A stretch of DNA of 58,937 nucleotides from Shewanella holmiensis (GCF_025370255.1 NZ_JAMTCD010000024.1:1-58937), one strand, 5' to 3'; positions 7,447 to 16,342 are shown, counted from the first letter of the stretch. The notes: a model not told the origin generated them from the letters alone. Numbers and translations: made by a program.

Positions 7447-7659
7447 ATGTCAAAATTACAACAATTTGCCCAAGCATTATCAGCAGATGCTGGATTATTA
7501 GAAGCTTACAAAGCTGACCCGAAAGGGGTAATGCTTGCTAATGGACTCACTAAGCAGGAAGTGGAGTTAGTTTTATCCGGTGATATCGGTGGCTTAAAAG
7601 CGCTATTAGGTGACAGCTTAATGCAAGCTTATGTAGTTATTGCGACCCCTACTGAATAA
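7447..7659 (+). CDS. sonA: Split-borosin precursor peptide (SonA-like)
   Basis: A 70-residue peptide and the likely substrate of the upstream methyltransferase. The start is the ATG at 7447 with GGAG at 7438-7441; the frame opens 7 codons earlier, but without a ribosome site. Residues 2-57 form the helical borosin-binding leader (SKLQQFAQALSADAGLLEAY, DPKGVMLANGLTKQEVELVL, SGDIGGLKALLGD). The tail AYVVIATPTE (61-70) is the candidate core. From memory, SonA is methylated at residues 63 and 65 in a YLVIS context. Here the aligned YVVIA puts V63 and I65 at those positions. Borosin cores are hydrophobic like this one. No protease or export gene is adjacent, so maturation after methylation is unexplained. 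Confidence 0.9.
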   Translation: MSKLQQFAQALSADAGLLEAYKADPKGVMLANGLTKQEVELVLSGDIGGLKALLGDSLMQAYVVIATPTE

Positions 7660-7663
7660 TAAA

Positions 7664-9406
7664 ATGCCCCTAAAGAGGCTTGTATATTGTTTTTTTATTC
7701 AATTGGTTTTTGCCTGTTGTGTTTTTGCGTCGCCAAATTTTGATGAGCGTCTGACTACACTAGATAAGTTATTACAAACAGACTTACCTCAAGCAGAAAT
7801 CATATTGGCTGAATTAGCACCCTCTGTTTCTCAATTCACTCCTTCTCAGTTAGCCACCTACCATACGTTGTCGAGCATCAAGCAGTTGTATTTGTCCGAA
7901 TTAGAACAGGCTAATCAATCACTTGACATGGCGTTATCTTTTGAGCCTTCAGAAGAACTATTGACTCGAATATACCTTTACAAAGTCACCATATATTTAT
8001 TGCAGCGAAACTATGAAGCCGCTTTTTCTATGTTGGAGATGAACTTATCAAGAATTGAAAGTTATCAGGATAACCGTTTAAAAGTGGCTTCGTATGTGCG
8101 TTTGTTAAATATCTTCTTAGATTTAAATGCGTACGATGAAATGCGAGACACGGCTAATCTTGTGCTTAATATCAATCAAGGTAAAGACACTAAACATGAA
8201 TGTTACGCGAAATTATATTTAGCCGTCGCCACTTTGAAACTGACGCAATATTCGCAGGCCAACGAGTTATTCAAAGACTCACAAATCTATTGTGCCACTA
8301 ATGAACAACCATTAATTGCTAATATGTCCATTAAAGGGCAAGCACAGAGTTACTTTGAACTAGGCCAATTAGTACTTGCCAGAACCATGTTTGAAACTGC
8401 ATTAATAGGTTATCAGGAGTTTCGTTTTCAACTTGAAATTAATGATGTTAAAGCCTATTTAAGTAAAATTTATTTCTATCAAAAGGAATACGAAAGAGCA
8501 GCACAATACGCAGATGAACTGAGTAAGCTTAATGATGATAAAGTTAACCAACATGCAAAGAAGCAAGCTAACGAGGTGTTAGCCATGTTGGCAAGTAAAG
8601 ACGGCGATTACGCAAAGGCATACCAATATCAACTTATTGCGCATACTTTAGATTTACAATATTTAGAAGATAAAACGAATAAACAAAACGCTTATCAGAT
8701 GGCGCGTTTTAATAATGCCGAGACCAATAGAGAAAATAAAAGTCTGCAGCAAGAGCGCATGTTAATGATGCAACAAAAAGATCTGATGTTGAAAGAAAAA
8801 AGTTCATCGATGATGTTTTCTACATTGCTTTTTGGGGTGTGTATCGGATTAGTGTTATTACTATTAACCGCTTGGCTGCAGCGCAATCAATTTAGGCGTC
8901 AAGCCCAGCGAGATGGGCTAACGGGGATTTATAACCGCCAAACAGGACAAGATTTAGCTGAAGATGAGCTGGTACAAGTGCTGGCTAATCATAGTCATTT
9001 TTCAGTGATGATTTTAGATTTAGATTTGTTTAAATCAATCAATGATCGTTTTGGCCATGCAACAGGGGATTGGACCCTTAAAAAAGTTACCCATGTCATT
9101 CAAGATATCATTCGACCAACGGATATATTTTGCCGAATGGGGGGCGAAGAGTTTGTGTTGTACTTACCCAATACCGATCCGCAAGCGGCATTGCAATTAG
9201 CAGAAATTATTCGTTCTGAAGTTGAAAGTATTAATACCAAGTATTCTGGGCATAATTTTTCAATTAGTATCAGTATTGGTATTAGCTCACTTGATGACGG
9301 TGATTTAAGCCTTGATCCATTTTTGAATCGCGCAGATATCGCGTTATATGAGTGTAAACGTCAAGGTCGAAATAAAGTCCTCATCTATCAGCCTAGCTTT
9401 GCATAA
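7664..9406 (+). CDS. TPR-containing membrane diguanylate cyclase (GGDEF)
   Basis: This 580-residue protein is predicted to make cyclic di-GMP. It has a signal peptide (MPLKRLVYCFFIQLVFACCV, ending near FAS), a long periplasmic helical-repeat region of TPR type (about residues 30-345), a coiled linker, one membrane helix (about 383-405, FSTLLFGVCIGLVLLLLTAW) and a cytoplasmic GGDEF domain. The active-site motif is GGEEF (493-497). RPTD (484-487) lies exactly five residues before it, matching the inhibitory I-site RxxD. The substrate loop DLDLFKSINDRFGH is present, so the enzyme looks active and feedback-controlled. The start is the ATG at 7664, 4 bases after the borosin precursor stop and without its own strong ribosome site, suggesting coupled translation. 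Confidence 0.93.
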   Translation: MPLKRLVYCFFIQLVFACCVFASPNFDERLTTLDKLLQTDLPQAEIILAELAPSVSQFTPSQLATYHTLSSIKQLYLSELEQANQSLDMALSFEPSEELLTRIYLYKVTIYLLQRNYEAAFSMLEMNLSRIESYQDNRLKVASYVRLLNIFLDLNAYDEMRDTANLVLNINQGKDTKHECYAKLYLAVATLKLTQYSQANELFKDSQIYCATNEQPLIANMSIKGQAQSYFELGQLVLARTMFETALIGYQEFRFQLEINDVKAYLSKIYFYQKEYERAAQYADELSKLNDDKVNQHAKKQANEVLAMLASKDGDYAKAYQYQLIAHTLDLQYLEDKTNKQNAYQMARFNNAETNRENKSLQQERMLMMQQKDLMLKEKSSSMMFSTLLFGVCIGLVLLLLTAWLQRNQFRRQAQRDGLTGIYNRQTGQDLAEDELVQVLANHSHFSVMILDLDLFKSINDRFGHATGDWTLKKVTHVIQDIIRPTDIFCRMGGEEFVLYLPNTDPQAALQLAEIIRSEVESINTKYSGHNFSISISIGISSLDDGDLSLDPFLNRADIALYECKRQGRNKVLIYQPSFA

Positions 9407-9539
9407 GCTATTTTGGTTTTTTAAGTGCTTAACATCTTCTTTACTACTTTGTATAACTTCATTCCAATAGTTGAGATTTAACGCTGCCACTATGGTTAAT
9501 GTGATGGGCTGTCACTTCCCGATCTTTTACTTTCCTCCT

Positions 9540-9597
9540 TTATTTGTTTATCTCAAGCTAAGTTAACCTCAAATCAAGTTCAGAGATAAACAAATAA
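9540..9597. repeat. 15-bp inverted repeat downstream of the GGDEF gene
   Basis: Perfect arms TTATTTGTTTATCTC (9540-9554) and GAGATAAACAAATAA (9583-9597) flank a 28-base loop. It is too open for a classical terminator. It may be an RNA structure after the GGDEF gene or the ends of a small element. Confidence 0.5.
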
Positions 9598-9625
9598 TGT
9601 TGTAATAGTGAATATTCAGATGCCC

Positions 9626-9681
9626 AAAATCAAAAAATCAAAAATCAAAAATCAAACATCAAACATCAAACATCAAACATC
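9626..9681. repeat. Heptanucleotide tandem repeat (AAAMATC)n
   Basis: About eight head-to-tail units: AAAAATC-type units at first, then four exact AAACATC units. It is a simple-sequence repeat in noncoding DNA. No gene boundary or promoter is clearly placed to be switched by it. Confidence 0.8.
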
Positions 9682-11101
9682 AACTTTGCGTCGATATTGA
9701 AAATAAGATGAGTTTACTAGTACTAGCTTCAATTTAAACTGACAGGCACCATTTAAATACCAAGTAGATGCCCGTCAATATCAAAGTAATTGCAACTTGT
9801 CTCGTGTTAGACATAACACTGATAACTTTGCAAAGGGGGGGGGAGGAGGCAGCTGTTACACCCTCCAGAGGTTAAATCTATTCGCCTTCATATACTTCTT
9901 TTTCATATCAAATCCTAATTCTAAAGTGACCACTTCATTTTCGAGGTAACCTTAAGTTGGCCTAGTCTATAAATAAGCCAGTATGAAGCTGTTCACATTC
10001 AATTCTTCATCGTCAAACTTGAGTTTTGTTCGGATAACAAGACGAATTCACATATCAATCATTTGCCTATTCAAGCTGTGTTGTGTTCGAGTTGAATATA
10101 TTTAACGTGGCTATGGTGCTTTGAATCACATTGACTATCTCGATCAAGGGAGGCGGTATCATTTATTACTGATCTCCCTGTTTTGAGTGTTTTATCTTGG
10201 CAAACCGCTTGCTTAAACTGTTTGATAAATATTGCTTTGCTTTTTTGAGGATATAAGAAGACAACACGTCGCTGCTTTAGCCTGATTTTAAATAGTTAAA
10301 AACAGCCTCTACTCGCCATAAATGACTATTTAAGCCTTTTTTTACCGTTCAAATGTAAATAAATCATTAAAAATGCAAATAAATTAATTTTTTTTTCATT
10401 AATACCACACGTGAATAGATTGATGATCTGATAACGCGCATCTGAAAATACCTCAAATCACCCATGCAAATTATTACCTTTACGTAAGCGTTAATTTAAA
10501 ACGGCCGTTTGAAATTCTGCTTTGTTTTAAAAATGTTAAGCCTCTGTATTTTATGAAAAATAATTCATTACCTCAAGGTGAGTTCAAAACAGGCTTAATT
10601 TATTCTAAATATCAAATTCGACTAAAGTTGTGTAATAAATATATTCCAGTTAGTAATAATATTACGGATTATGTTTTCGTTGTTTTTTGTTGGTAATAAG
10701 GTAAGACCTTTTAATTTTACAGTGTTAATTTTACAAGGTGTAATTTTATTAATTTCATTTTAATCAGTTTCTTAAGTGGTATTTTTTGTATTGGTAATAC
10801 CATTTTGAAAGGTGTTTTTTTGATGTTTTTTGACAAGATTGGTAAGGTTTGAACTGTTGCAAATACAACTGTTTTTGCGTAGTTTTTAATGCGAAACGAA
10901 CATTTGATAGTTTGATTGAGTGTGAGAGTTAAGTAGAAGTGGTTAGATAGATTGCCCGGATTCATTTGCAGTGTGTTAAGCAAGCAACGTTAAATATTCT
11001 GAACCGTCTATCTGTAATGCTTAACTTTCGTTTTTAAACACTCACTAGTGAATATGTTCAATAAACAATGTGAATGATGGTCGCACCAAGGGAGTCAGGT
11101 T

Positions 11102-12760
11102 ATGACGGCAGAGCAATTAGTAGCACAGTACAGTAAGACAACATCTGAACAGTCAAATTCTGTAAGCACTTCAGATTTAGTCATTGTTGGTCCTGCGATA
11201 GCCGGACAAGAAGAGGTGTTTAATTCTGGCGCGATAGCATTACTTGACAGCTTATGTAGCCGTTTTGCCGCAGAAGTACCACAGTTACTTGAAAAACGTA
11301 AACAAAAACAAGCACGTATTGATGTTGGCGAATTACCAGACTTTTTACCTGAAACCCGTGCGATTCGTGATGGTGATTGGTCTATCCGTGGTATACCACA
11401 AGATTTAACTGACCGTCGTGTTGAAATTACCGGTCCAGTAGATCGCAAGATGATCATTAACGCGTTAAATGCCAACGTTAAAGTGTTTATGGCTGATTTT
11501 GAAGACTCACTTGCCCCAAGCTGGCAAAAAGTGGTTGAAGGTCAAATCAACTTACGTGATGCGGTTCGTGGTGATATTGAGTTCACCGCACCAGAAACAG
11601 GCAAACAGTACAAGTTGAATCCCGATCCAGCAGTGTTAATTGCTCGCGTTCGTGGTTTGCATTTAAAAGAAAAGCACGTTGAATACAAAGGCCAGGCGAT
11701 CCCTGGTGGTTTGATGGATTTTGCACTGTATTTTTACCATAACTACCACCAGTTATTAGCTAAAAATTCAGGACCATATTTTTATATCCCAAAACTTGAA
11801 AGTCATATTGAAGCGCGATGGTGGGCAAAGGTTTTCGCGTTTGTTGAAGAACGTTTTTGCTTAAAGCCTGGCACGATTAAATGTACTTGTTTAATTGAGA
11901 CATTACCTGCCGTATTTGAAATGGACGAAATTTTATATGAGCTACGGTCAAATATTGTGGCGCTGAATTGCGGACGTTGGGATTACATTTTTAGTTATAT
12001 CAAAACGCTTAAACGCCATGCCGATAGAGTATTACCTGATCGCCAAGCAGTCACAATGGACACCAAGTTTTTAAGTGCTTATTCACGTTTATTAATTAAA
12101 ACCTGTCACAAGCGTGGTGCATTAGCGATGGGGGGAATGGCGGCATTTATTCCAGCTAAAGACGAAGCCACAAACTTGCAAGTGTTAACAAAAGTTCGCG
12201 GTGATAAAGAACTAGAAGCGCGAAATGGTCACGATGGCACTTGGGTTGCGCATCCAGGATTAGCGGATACAGCCATGAGTATCTTCAACGACTATATTGG
12301 CGGTGATAGAACCAATCAATTGCATATTACTCGCGATGTTGATGCGCCCATTTTAGCATCAGAACTGCTAATGCCATGTGAGGGTGAGCGAACTGAATCG
12401 GGTATGCGTTTGAACATTCGCATTGCGGTTCAATACATTGAAGCTTGGATCCAGGGCAACGGTTGTGTACCGATTTACGGCCTAATGGAAGATGCGGCAA
12501 CAGCTGAAATATCGCGCACTTCAATATGGCAATGGATCCAACACGGTAAAACCTTATCTAATGACAAATTAGTGACTAAAGATTTATTCAGAACCATGCT
12601 GGCAGAAGAGTTAATTAATGTGCAGCAAGAGTTGGGTGATGCACGTTACGAGTCAGGTCAGTTTGCTAAAGCGGCTGAGTTACTTGAACAAATTACCACC
12701 TCAGATGAATTGGTAGACTTTTTAACACTACCTGGATACGAGCTTTTAACCGCTAAATAG
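11102..12760 (+). CDS. aceB: Malate synthase A
   Basis: Condenses glyoxylate with acetyl-CoA to malate, the second step of the glyoxylate shunt in the cytosol. The 552-residue protein has the isoform-A architecture: an N-terminal clasp, a TIM barrel with GPVDRKMIINALNANVKVFM and ADFEDSLAPSW, EMDEILYELR in the active-site region, and the C-terminal block TSIWQWIQHG. The start ATG at 11102 follows AAGGGAGTCAGGTT (GGGAG). aceA follows after 91 bases on the same strand, so the two are probably one operon. No kinase/phosphatase aceK follows. The long upstream gap leaves room for regulation. Confidence 0.97.
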   Translation: MTAEQLVAQYSKTTSEQSNSVSTSDLVIVGPAIAGQEEVFNSGAIALLDSLCSRFAAEVPQLLEKRKQKQARIDVGELPDFLPETRAIRDGDWSIRGIPQDLTDRRVEITGPVDRKMIINALNANVKVFMADFEDSLAPSWQKVVEGQINLRDAVRGDIEFTAPETGKQYKLNPDPAVLIARVRGLHLKEKHVEYKGQAIPGGLMDFALYFYHNYHQLLAKNSGPYFYIPKLESHIEARWWAKVFAFVEERFCLKPGTIKCTCLIETLPAVFEMDEILYELRSNIVALNCGRWDYIFSYIKTLKRHADRVLPDRQAVTMDTKFLSAYSRLLIKTCHKRGALAMGGMAAFIPAKDEATNLQVLTKVRGDKELEARNGHDGTWVAHPGLADTAMSIFNDYIGGDRTNQLHITRDVDAPILASELLMPCEGERTESGMRLNIRIAVQYIEAWIQGNGCVPIYGLMEDAATAEISRTSIWQWIQHGKTLSNDKLVTKDLFRTMLAEELINVQQELGDARYESGQFAKAAELLEQITTSDELVDFLTLPGYELLTAK

Positions 12761-12851
12761 TAAAACCAATTTTATTCATTATAAGAATCTCACGTGCTGT
12801 ATTGTGCAGCCGTGTTAACTGACTAGCAGTCAAACAGGAAGGAGTCACATT

Positions 12852-14174
12852 ATGACTAAGGCAACACAACTAACTCGTCAACAACAAATCGATGCAATCA
12901 AAAAAGATTGGGCTGAAAATCCACGTTGGAAAGGGGTTAAGCGTCCATTTACTGCAGAAGAAGTGGTCGCCTTACGTGGTTCAATAGTTCCTGAAAATAC
13001 TATTGCTAAATTAGGGGCCGCAAAGTTATGGGACCTTGTTAACGGCGGCGCTAAAAAAGGCTATGTTAACTCACTGGGTGCATTAACAGGCGGTCAAGCG
13101 GTTCAACAAGCTAAAGCGGGTATTGAAGCTATTTATCTTTCAGGTTGGCAGGTGGCTGCAGATGCTAACTTAGCTGGCACTATGTATCCAGATCAATCAC
13201 TCTATCCAGCTAACTCTGTACCAGCGGTTGTTAGCCGTATTAACAACTCTTTCCGCCGCGCTGATCAAATTCAGTGGAGCAAAGAAGTTAATCCAGGTGA
13301 CAAAAATTACACTGACTACTATTTACCAATTGTTGCTGATGCTGAAGCGGGTTTTGGTGGTGTGCTAAACGCATTTGAATTAATGAAGTCAATGATTGAT
13401 GCTGGTGCAGCAGGTGTTCACTTTGAAGACCAATTAGCCTCAGTTAAAAAATGTGGTCACATGGGCGGAAAAGTGCTTGTTCCAACTCAAGAAGCAGTTC
13501 AAAAACTTGTTGCAGCGCGTTTAGCGGCAGACGTAAGCGGTGTAGAAACCCTGGTTATTGCACGTACAGATGCTAACGCGGCTGATTTAATGACATCAGA
13601 TTGTGATGCTTACGACCGTGACTTTGTTACTGGTGAGCGTACTAGCGAAGGTTTCTACCGTGTTAAAGCGGGTCTTGACCAAGCAATTTCTCGTGGCTTA
13701 GCTTATGCACCTTATGCTGATTTAATCTGGTGTGAAACGGCTAAACCTTGTTTAGAAGAAGCTAAGAAGTTTGCTGATGCGATTCATGCGCAATACCCAG
13801 ACCAGTTACTTGCCTATAACTGTTCACCTTCATTCAACTGGAAGAAAAACTTGGACGATGCAACGATTGCTAAGTTCCAACAAGAGCTTTCAAACATGGG
13901 TTACAAGTACCAATTCATCACTTTAGCGGGCATTCATAACATGTGGTACAACATGTTTGATTTAGCTTATGACTATGCACGTGGAGAAGGTATGAAGCAC
14001 TATGTTGAAAAAGTTCAAGAAGTTGAATTTGCTGCAGCAGAGAAAGGTTATACGTTCGTATCTCACCAGCAAGAAGTGGGTACAGGTTACTTTGACCAAG
14101 TGACGACCTGTATTCAAGGTGGTAAGTCTTCAGTTACAGCGTTAACAGGTTCGACTGAAGAAGAGCAGTTTTAA
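12852..14174 (+). CDS. aceA: Isocitrate lyase
   Basis: Splits isocitrate into glyoxylate and succinate, the committed step of the glyoxylate shunt. The 440-residue length matches the E. coli-type enzyme. The signature KKCGHMGGK is at residues 199-207 with catalytic Cys201. The metal-binding block [15 protein letters not shown] lies upstream and [14 protein letters not shown] downstream. The start ATG follows AAGGAG by 9 bases. Together with aceB and the fadIJ genes at 54.7 kb it supports growth on acetate and fatty acids. A strong terminator follows 50 bases after the stop. Confidence 0.98.
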   Translation: MTKATQLTRQQQIDAIKKDWAENPRWKGVKRPFTAEEVVALRGSIVPENTIAKLGAAKLWDLVNGGAKKGYVNSLGALTGGQAVQQAKAGIEAIYLSGWQVAADANLAGTMYPDQSLYPANSVPAVVSRINNSFRRADQIQWSKEVNPGDKNYTDYYLPIVADAEAGFGGVLNAFELMKSMIDAGAAGVHFEDQLASVKKCGHMGGKVLVPTQEAVQKLVAARLAADVSGVETLVIARTDANAADLMTSDCDAYDRDFVTGERTSEGFYRVKAGLDQAISRGLAYAPYADLIWCETAKPCLEEAKKFADAIHAQYPDQLLAYNCSPSFNWKKNLDDATIAKFQQELSNMGYKYQFITLAGIHNMWYNMFDLAYDYARGEGMKHYVEKVQEVEFAAAEKGYTFVSHQQEVGTGYFDQVTTCIQGGKSSVTALTGSTEEEQF

Positions 14175-14223
14175 GATTTAGATATACCGTTTTACAGTTT
14201 AGTCGCTTTGCGACTGTTGTAAC

Positions 14224-14262
14224 CCCGTGCGGTTCTCCTACAGGCCGCACGGGACTTTTATC
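14224..14262 (+). terminator. aceA terminator
   Basis: The stem CCCGTGCGG (14224-14232) / CCGCACGGG (14245-14253) is followed by ACTTTTATCC. A strong GC hairpin plus T-run marks the end of the aceBA transcript. Confidence 0.9.
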
Positions 14263-14358
14263 CAATTTGATGGATCAAAAGCCGACAAGCTTTGATGTTG
14301 ATTCTTATTGTTGGATTTACTTCCTACCCGTAAGTTTTTAACCAACTCGCTTGTGTTA

Positions 14359-14384
14359 CGGCCCTTAATGGGCCGATTTTTTTA
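14359..14384 (+). terminator. Second terminator after aceA
   Basis: CGGCCC / GGGCCG with a TTAAT loop, followed by seven Ts. It lies about 105 bases beyond the first terminator. The interval 14254-14358 contains no open frame and could be a short transcript of its own. Confidence 0.8.
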
Positions 14385-14484
14385 TTTTGTCCTCCTTCAT
14401 TTAGTAATAATGTCTCGCTGAACTAGCCATCTTGGGTATACTTGTTAGTAAATATGTAAAATTAATTTAATAAAAAGAACAATT

Positions 14485-15948
14485 ATGACAGCTAATCCAT
14501 CTCATAAAGGAGTTGAATACTGGACTAAACGCATTAGTGAGCAAGAAATGCCAGCCCTATGTTCAACAGTTCGAGATTTAGAGAAGCTTGCCAAGGATGA
14601 CGTCTCCTCTTTATCGTTACTCGGTCGCAGTGTGATGCATGACAATGCATTAACCTCGCGTATTTTACGGGTAGCAAACAGTGCTACTTACAATAAAGGG
14701 ATTAATCAAGTTTCTACCGTGAGCCGAGCCGCCGTAGTGCTTGGTTTTGACACAATAAGAAATATTTGTCTGACTGCGCGCTTATTATCCAGTTTACTTG
14801 AAAATCATAATCTCTCTGACAATGTCTTTCTGCGTCTATTAAAGCTTATGGGACAATCATTTCACGCCGCTATGATTGCGCGGATGATGTTGAATGAGCG
14901 TGATGAAAGCCTACGAGAGGAGGTTTTTATTGCGACATTACTTTATCGCATCGGTGAAAGTGCCTTTTGGAGCATGGGCGGGGATTTAGCCGATGCTTTA
15001 GATGCTAAGTTACTCAATACTGAAAACAGCGTCGATCAATTAAACCTGATCCGTTCTGAGCTTGGTACTTCGTTTAACCAGTTAACGCAAGGCATAGCCA
15101 GAAGTTGGGGCTTGGGTGACACCTTACTTAAAGCGCTGAATAATCCAGACGAGCGCATGCCAGAAATACGTTGTATTTTTTTAGCCGATAAATTGGCAGA
15201 ATCTATCGCCCAACCACACCTGGACCCACAAGGTTTTCAAAAGCGCCTGCAACAAGCTGCCGATATGCTTGATATTAAGGTTGAGGAGTTCAATCAGCGT
15301 TTAATTCGTTGTAATCAAGTGACTCATAAGTTAGCTATTGACTATGGAGCTAAGGCTTTAGTGGATTATATTCCGAATACTGAAAAAGTATTTGAAAAAT
15401 TAGATGCGCCACAACCAGAAGCCATGTTACGTGAAGCGAATTTAACTGTGCAGCTAAATAAGCTACGTGAGCTCACGGGTTTTGCGATTAATAAAACTGA
15501 TTTTAATCAAGTAATGCAAACTGCTTTGGAAGGGGTTTTCAGCGGCGTGGGTGTTGACCGATGTGGTGTGTTATTGTTAACACCAAATCGAAAAATGCTC
15601 CAGCCTAGAGTCGTTATGGGTGATGACGCTGAAACCATGAAAACTACTTTTGTTATTGAACTTACCGATCACCAATCCATTTTTGCACAATGTATTGAGC
15701 AGAAAAAACCTCAATGGGTGCATCAAACACCAACATCGGAGTCGTCTAAATTAACAGCCAGCAATGCAGTAGAGCATTTATCTCGAGAAGGCTTTTTAAT
15801 TGCGCCGTTAATGGTGAATACCAAGGTGTTAGGGGTGTTCTATGCTGATAGGCATGCATCCTTCAGAAAGTTTGAACAAGCAGATTTTGATGCTTTTACG
15901 CATTTTTCACAGCTTGCAAATGTTTGTTTTAGTGTGTCAATGACATAA
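14485..15948 (+). CDS. HDOD-GAF signalling protein
   Basis: A 487-residue cytoplasmic protein with an N-terminal HDOD domain (about residues 15-240; PALCSTVRDLEKLAKDDVSS, LTSRILRVANSATYNKG, STVSRAAVVLGFDTIRNICL) and a C-terminal GAF domain (about 330-485; FSGVGVDRCGVLLLTPNRKM ending with EQADFDAFTHFSQLANVCFS). HDOD resembles HD hydrolases but lacks the catalytic HD pair. These proteins act as scaffolds in signalling networks, often near motility or c-di-GMP genes. The GAF domain probably senses a small ligand. It is monocistronic. Its terminator hairpin has been split by an IS66 remnant. Confidence 0.9.
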   Translation: MTANPSHKGVEYWTKRISEQEMPALCSTVRDLEKLAKDDVSSLSLLGRSVMHDNALTSRILRVANSATYNKGINQVSTVSRAAVVLGFDTIRNICLTARLLSSLLENHNLSDNVFLRLLKLMGQSFHAAMIARMMLNERDESLREEVFIATLLYRIGESAFWSMGGDLADALDAKLLNTENSVDQLNLIRSELGTSFNQLTQGIARSWGLGDTLLKALNNPDERMPEIRCIFLADKLAESIAQPHLDPQGFQKRLQQAADMLDIKVEEFNQRLIRCNQVTHKLAIDYGAKALVDYIPNTEKVFEKLDAPQPEAMLREANLTVQLNKLRELTGFAINKTDFNQVMQTALEGVFSGVGVDRCGVLLLTPNRKMLQPRVVMGDDAETMKTTFVIELTDHQSIFAQCIEQKKPQWVHQTPTSESSKLTASNAVEHLSREGFLIAPLMVNTKVLGVFYADRHASFRKFEQADFDAFTHFSQLANVCFSVSMT

Positions 15949-15988
15949 CAGGTCATTGAATAGCAAAACGCCCTTAATACGTTGAGTG

Positions 15989-16299
15989 TATCAATCAATG
16001 GTCAAAGCTGAGCCGTTACACAGAAGACAGTCGACTCAATATCGACAACAACCGTGCCGAGCGTGCAGTAAAGCCATTTGTGATAGGGCGAAAAAACTGG
16101 CTATTTAACCACAACCATCGTGGTGCTGAGGCGAGTGCAATTTTGTACAGCATCATAGAAACGGCCAAAGCCAACGGCTTAATACCGTTCGATTACATCG
16201 AACACTGCCTAGCGCAATTATCTTACCCTAACAGTGATTTCAACAGCCTATTACCCTGGCAGGTTAATCTAGCCAAGGTGTAGTTCGCCGGACGCTTAC
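15989..16299 (+). mobile_element. IS66-family remnant (right end only)
   Basis: A 311-bp leftover of an IS66-family element. The right end keeps the terminal sequence CCGGACGCTTAC (16288-16299), matching the GTAAGCG...-type IS66 tips. It is flanked by a near-perfect 8-bp target duplication, GTTGAGTG (15981-15988) and GTTGAGTA (16300-16307). The left tip and most of the transposase are gone, so the element cannot move by itself. Confidence 0.8.
15990..16283 (+). pseudogene. IS66 transposase TnpC, C-terminal fragment
   Basis: The frame encodes about 97 residues matching the C-terminus of IS66 Tnp[21 protein letters not shown], then [18 protein letters not shown] with the last part of the DDE catalytic region (the Glu in RAER), then [20 protein letters not shown] and an LLPW ending. 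The fragment runs in frame from the deletion junction near 15990 to a TAG at 16281-16283. An initiator-like GTG at 16080 is probably meaningless. The N-terminal three quarters are missing, so it is nonfunctional. Confidence 0.88.
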
Positions 16300-16342
16300 G
16301 TTGAGTAGTAAGGGCGTTTTGATTTACTTGAAAACCAAAGTT

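Larger units (their letters stand above)
9407..11101. other. Large gene-free gap before aceB
   Basis: Nearly 1.7 kb without a credible gene. It holds a 15-bp inverted repeat near 9540-9597, a seven-base tandem repeat (9626-9681), a run of nine Gs (9835-9843), partial copies of dispersed words (about 10016-10046) and AT-rich sequence upstream of aceB. A palindrome GTAATAATATTAC at 10653-10665 loosely resembles HexR-type operators of Shewanella carbon metabolism genes (about 12 of 15 positions). An 88-codon leftward frame at 10717-10983 looks like chance. Confidence 0.6.
15964..16321. terminator. Terminator hairpin split by an IS66 remnant
   Basis: CAAAACGCCCTTA (15964-15976) and TAAGGGCGTTTTG (16309-16321) are exact reverse complements. 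Now 332 bases apart, they would form a normal bidirectional terminator with a loop of about a dozen bases if the IS fragment were removed. That terminator would have served the rightward HDOD gene and the leftward NTF2-like gene. Confidence 0.75.

Noticed and set aside
9626..9681. CRISPR-like array
   Set aside because: Repeat units are only seven bases and head-to-tail without spacers, and no cas genes are present.
9835..9849. G-quadruplex in the G9-AGGAGG stretch
   Set aside because: Only one long G-run with two GG pairs; not the four spaced G-tracts expected.
10653..10665. HexR operator upstream of aceB
   Set aside because: The palindrome is exact, but three positions differ from the remembered consensus and it lies about 440 bases before the gene; kept only as a note.
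10717..10983. 88-codon leftward open frame in the gap before aceB
   Set aside because: Low-complexity Lys/Leu/Ile composition produced by imperfect T-rich repeats, no ribosome site, no recognisable domain.
11095..11475. 126-codon leftward open frame inside the start of aceB
   Set aside because: It mirrors the aceB codons on the other strand; aceB is certain and the antisense frame has Ser/Arg-rich random composition.
15990..16283. Functional small gene starting at GTG 16080
   Set aside because: The frame is the continuous C-terminal part of an IS66 transposase that extends upstream of that GTG to a deletion junction.
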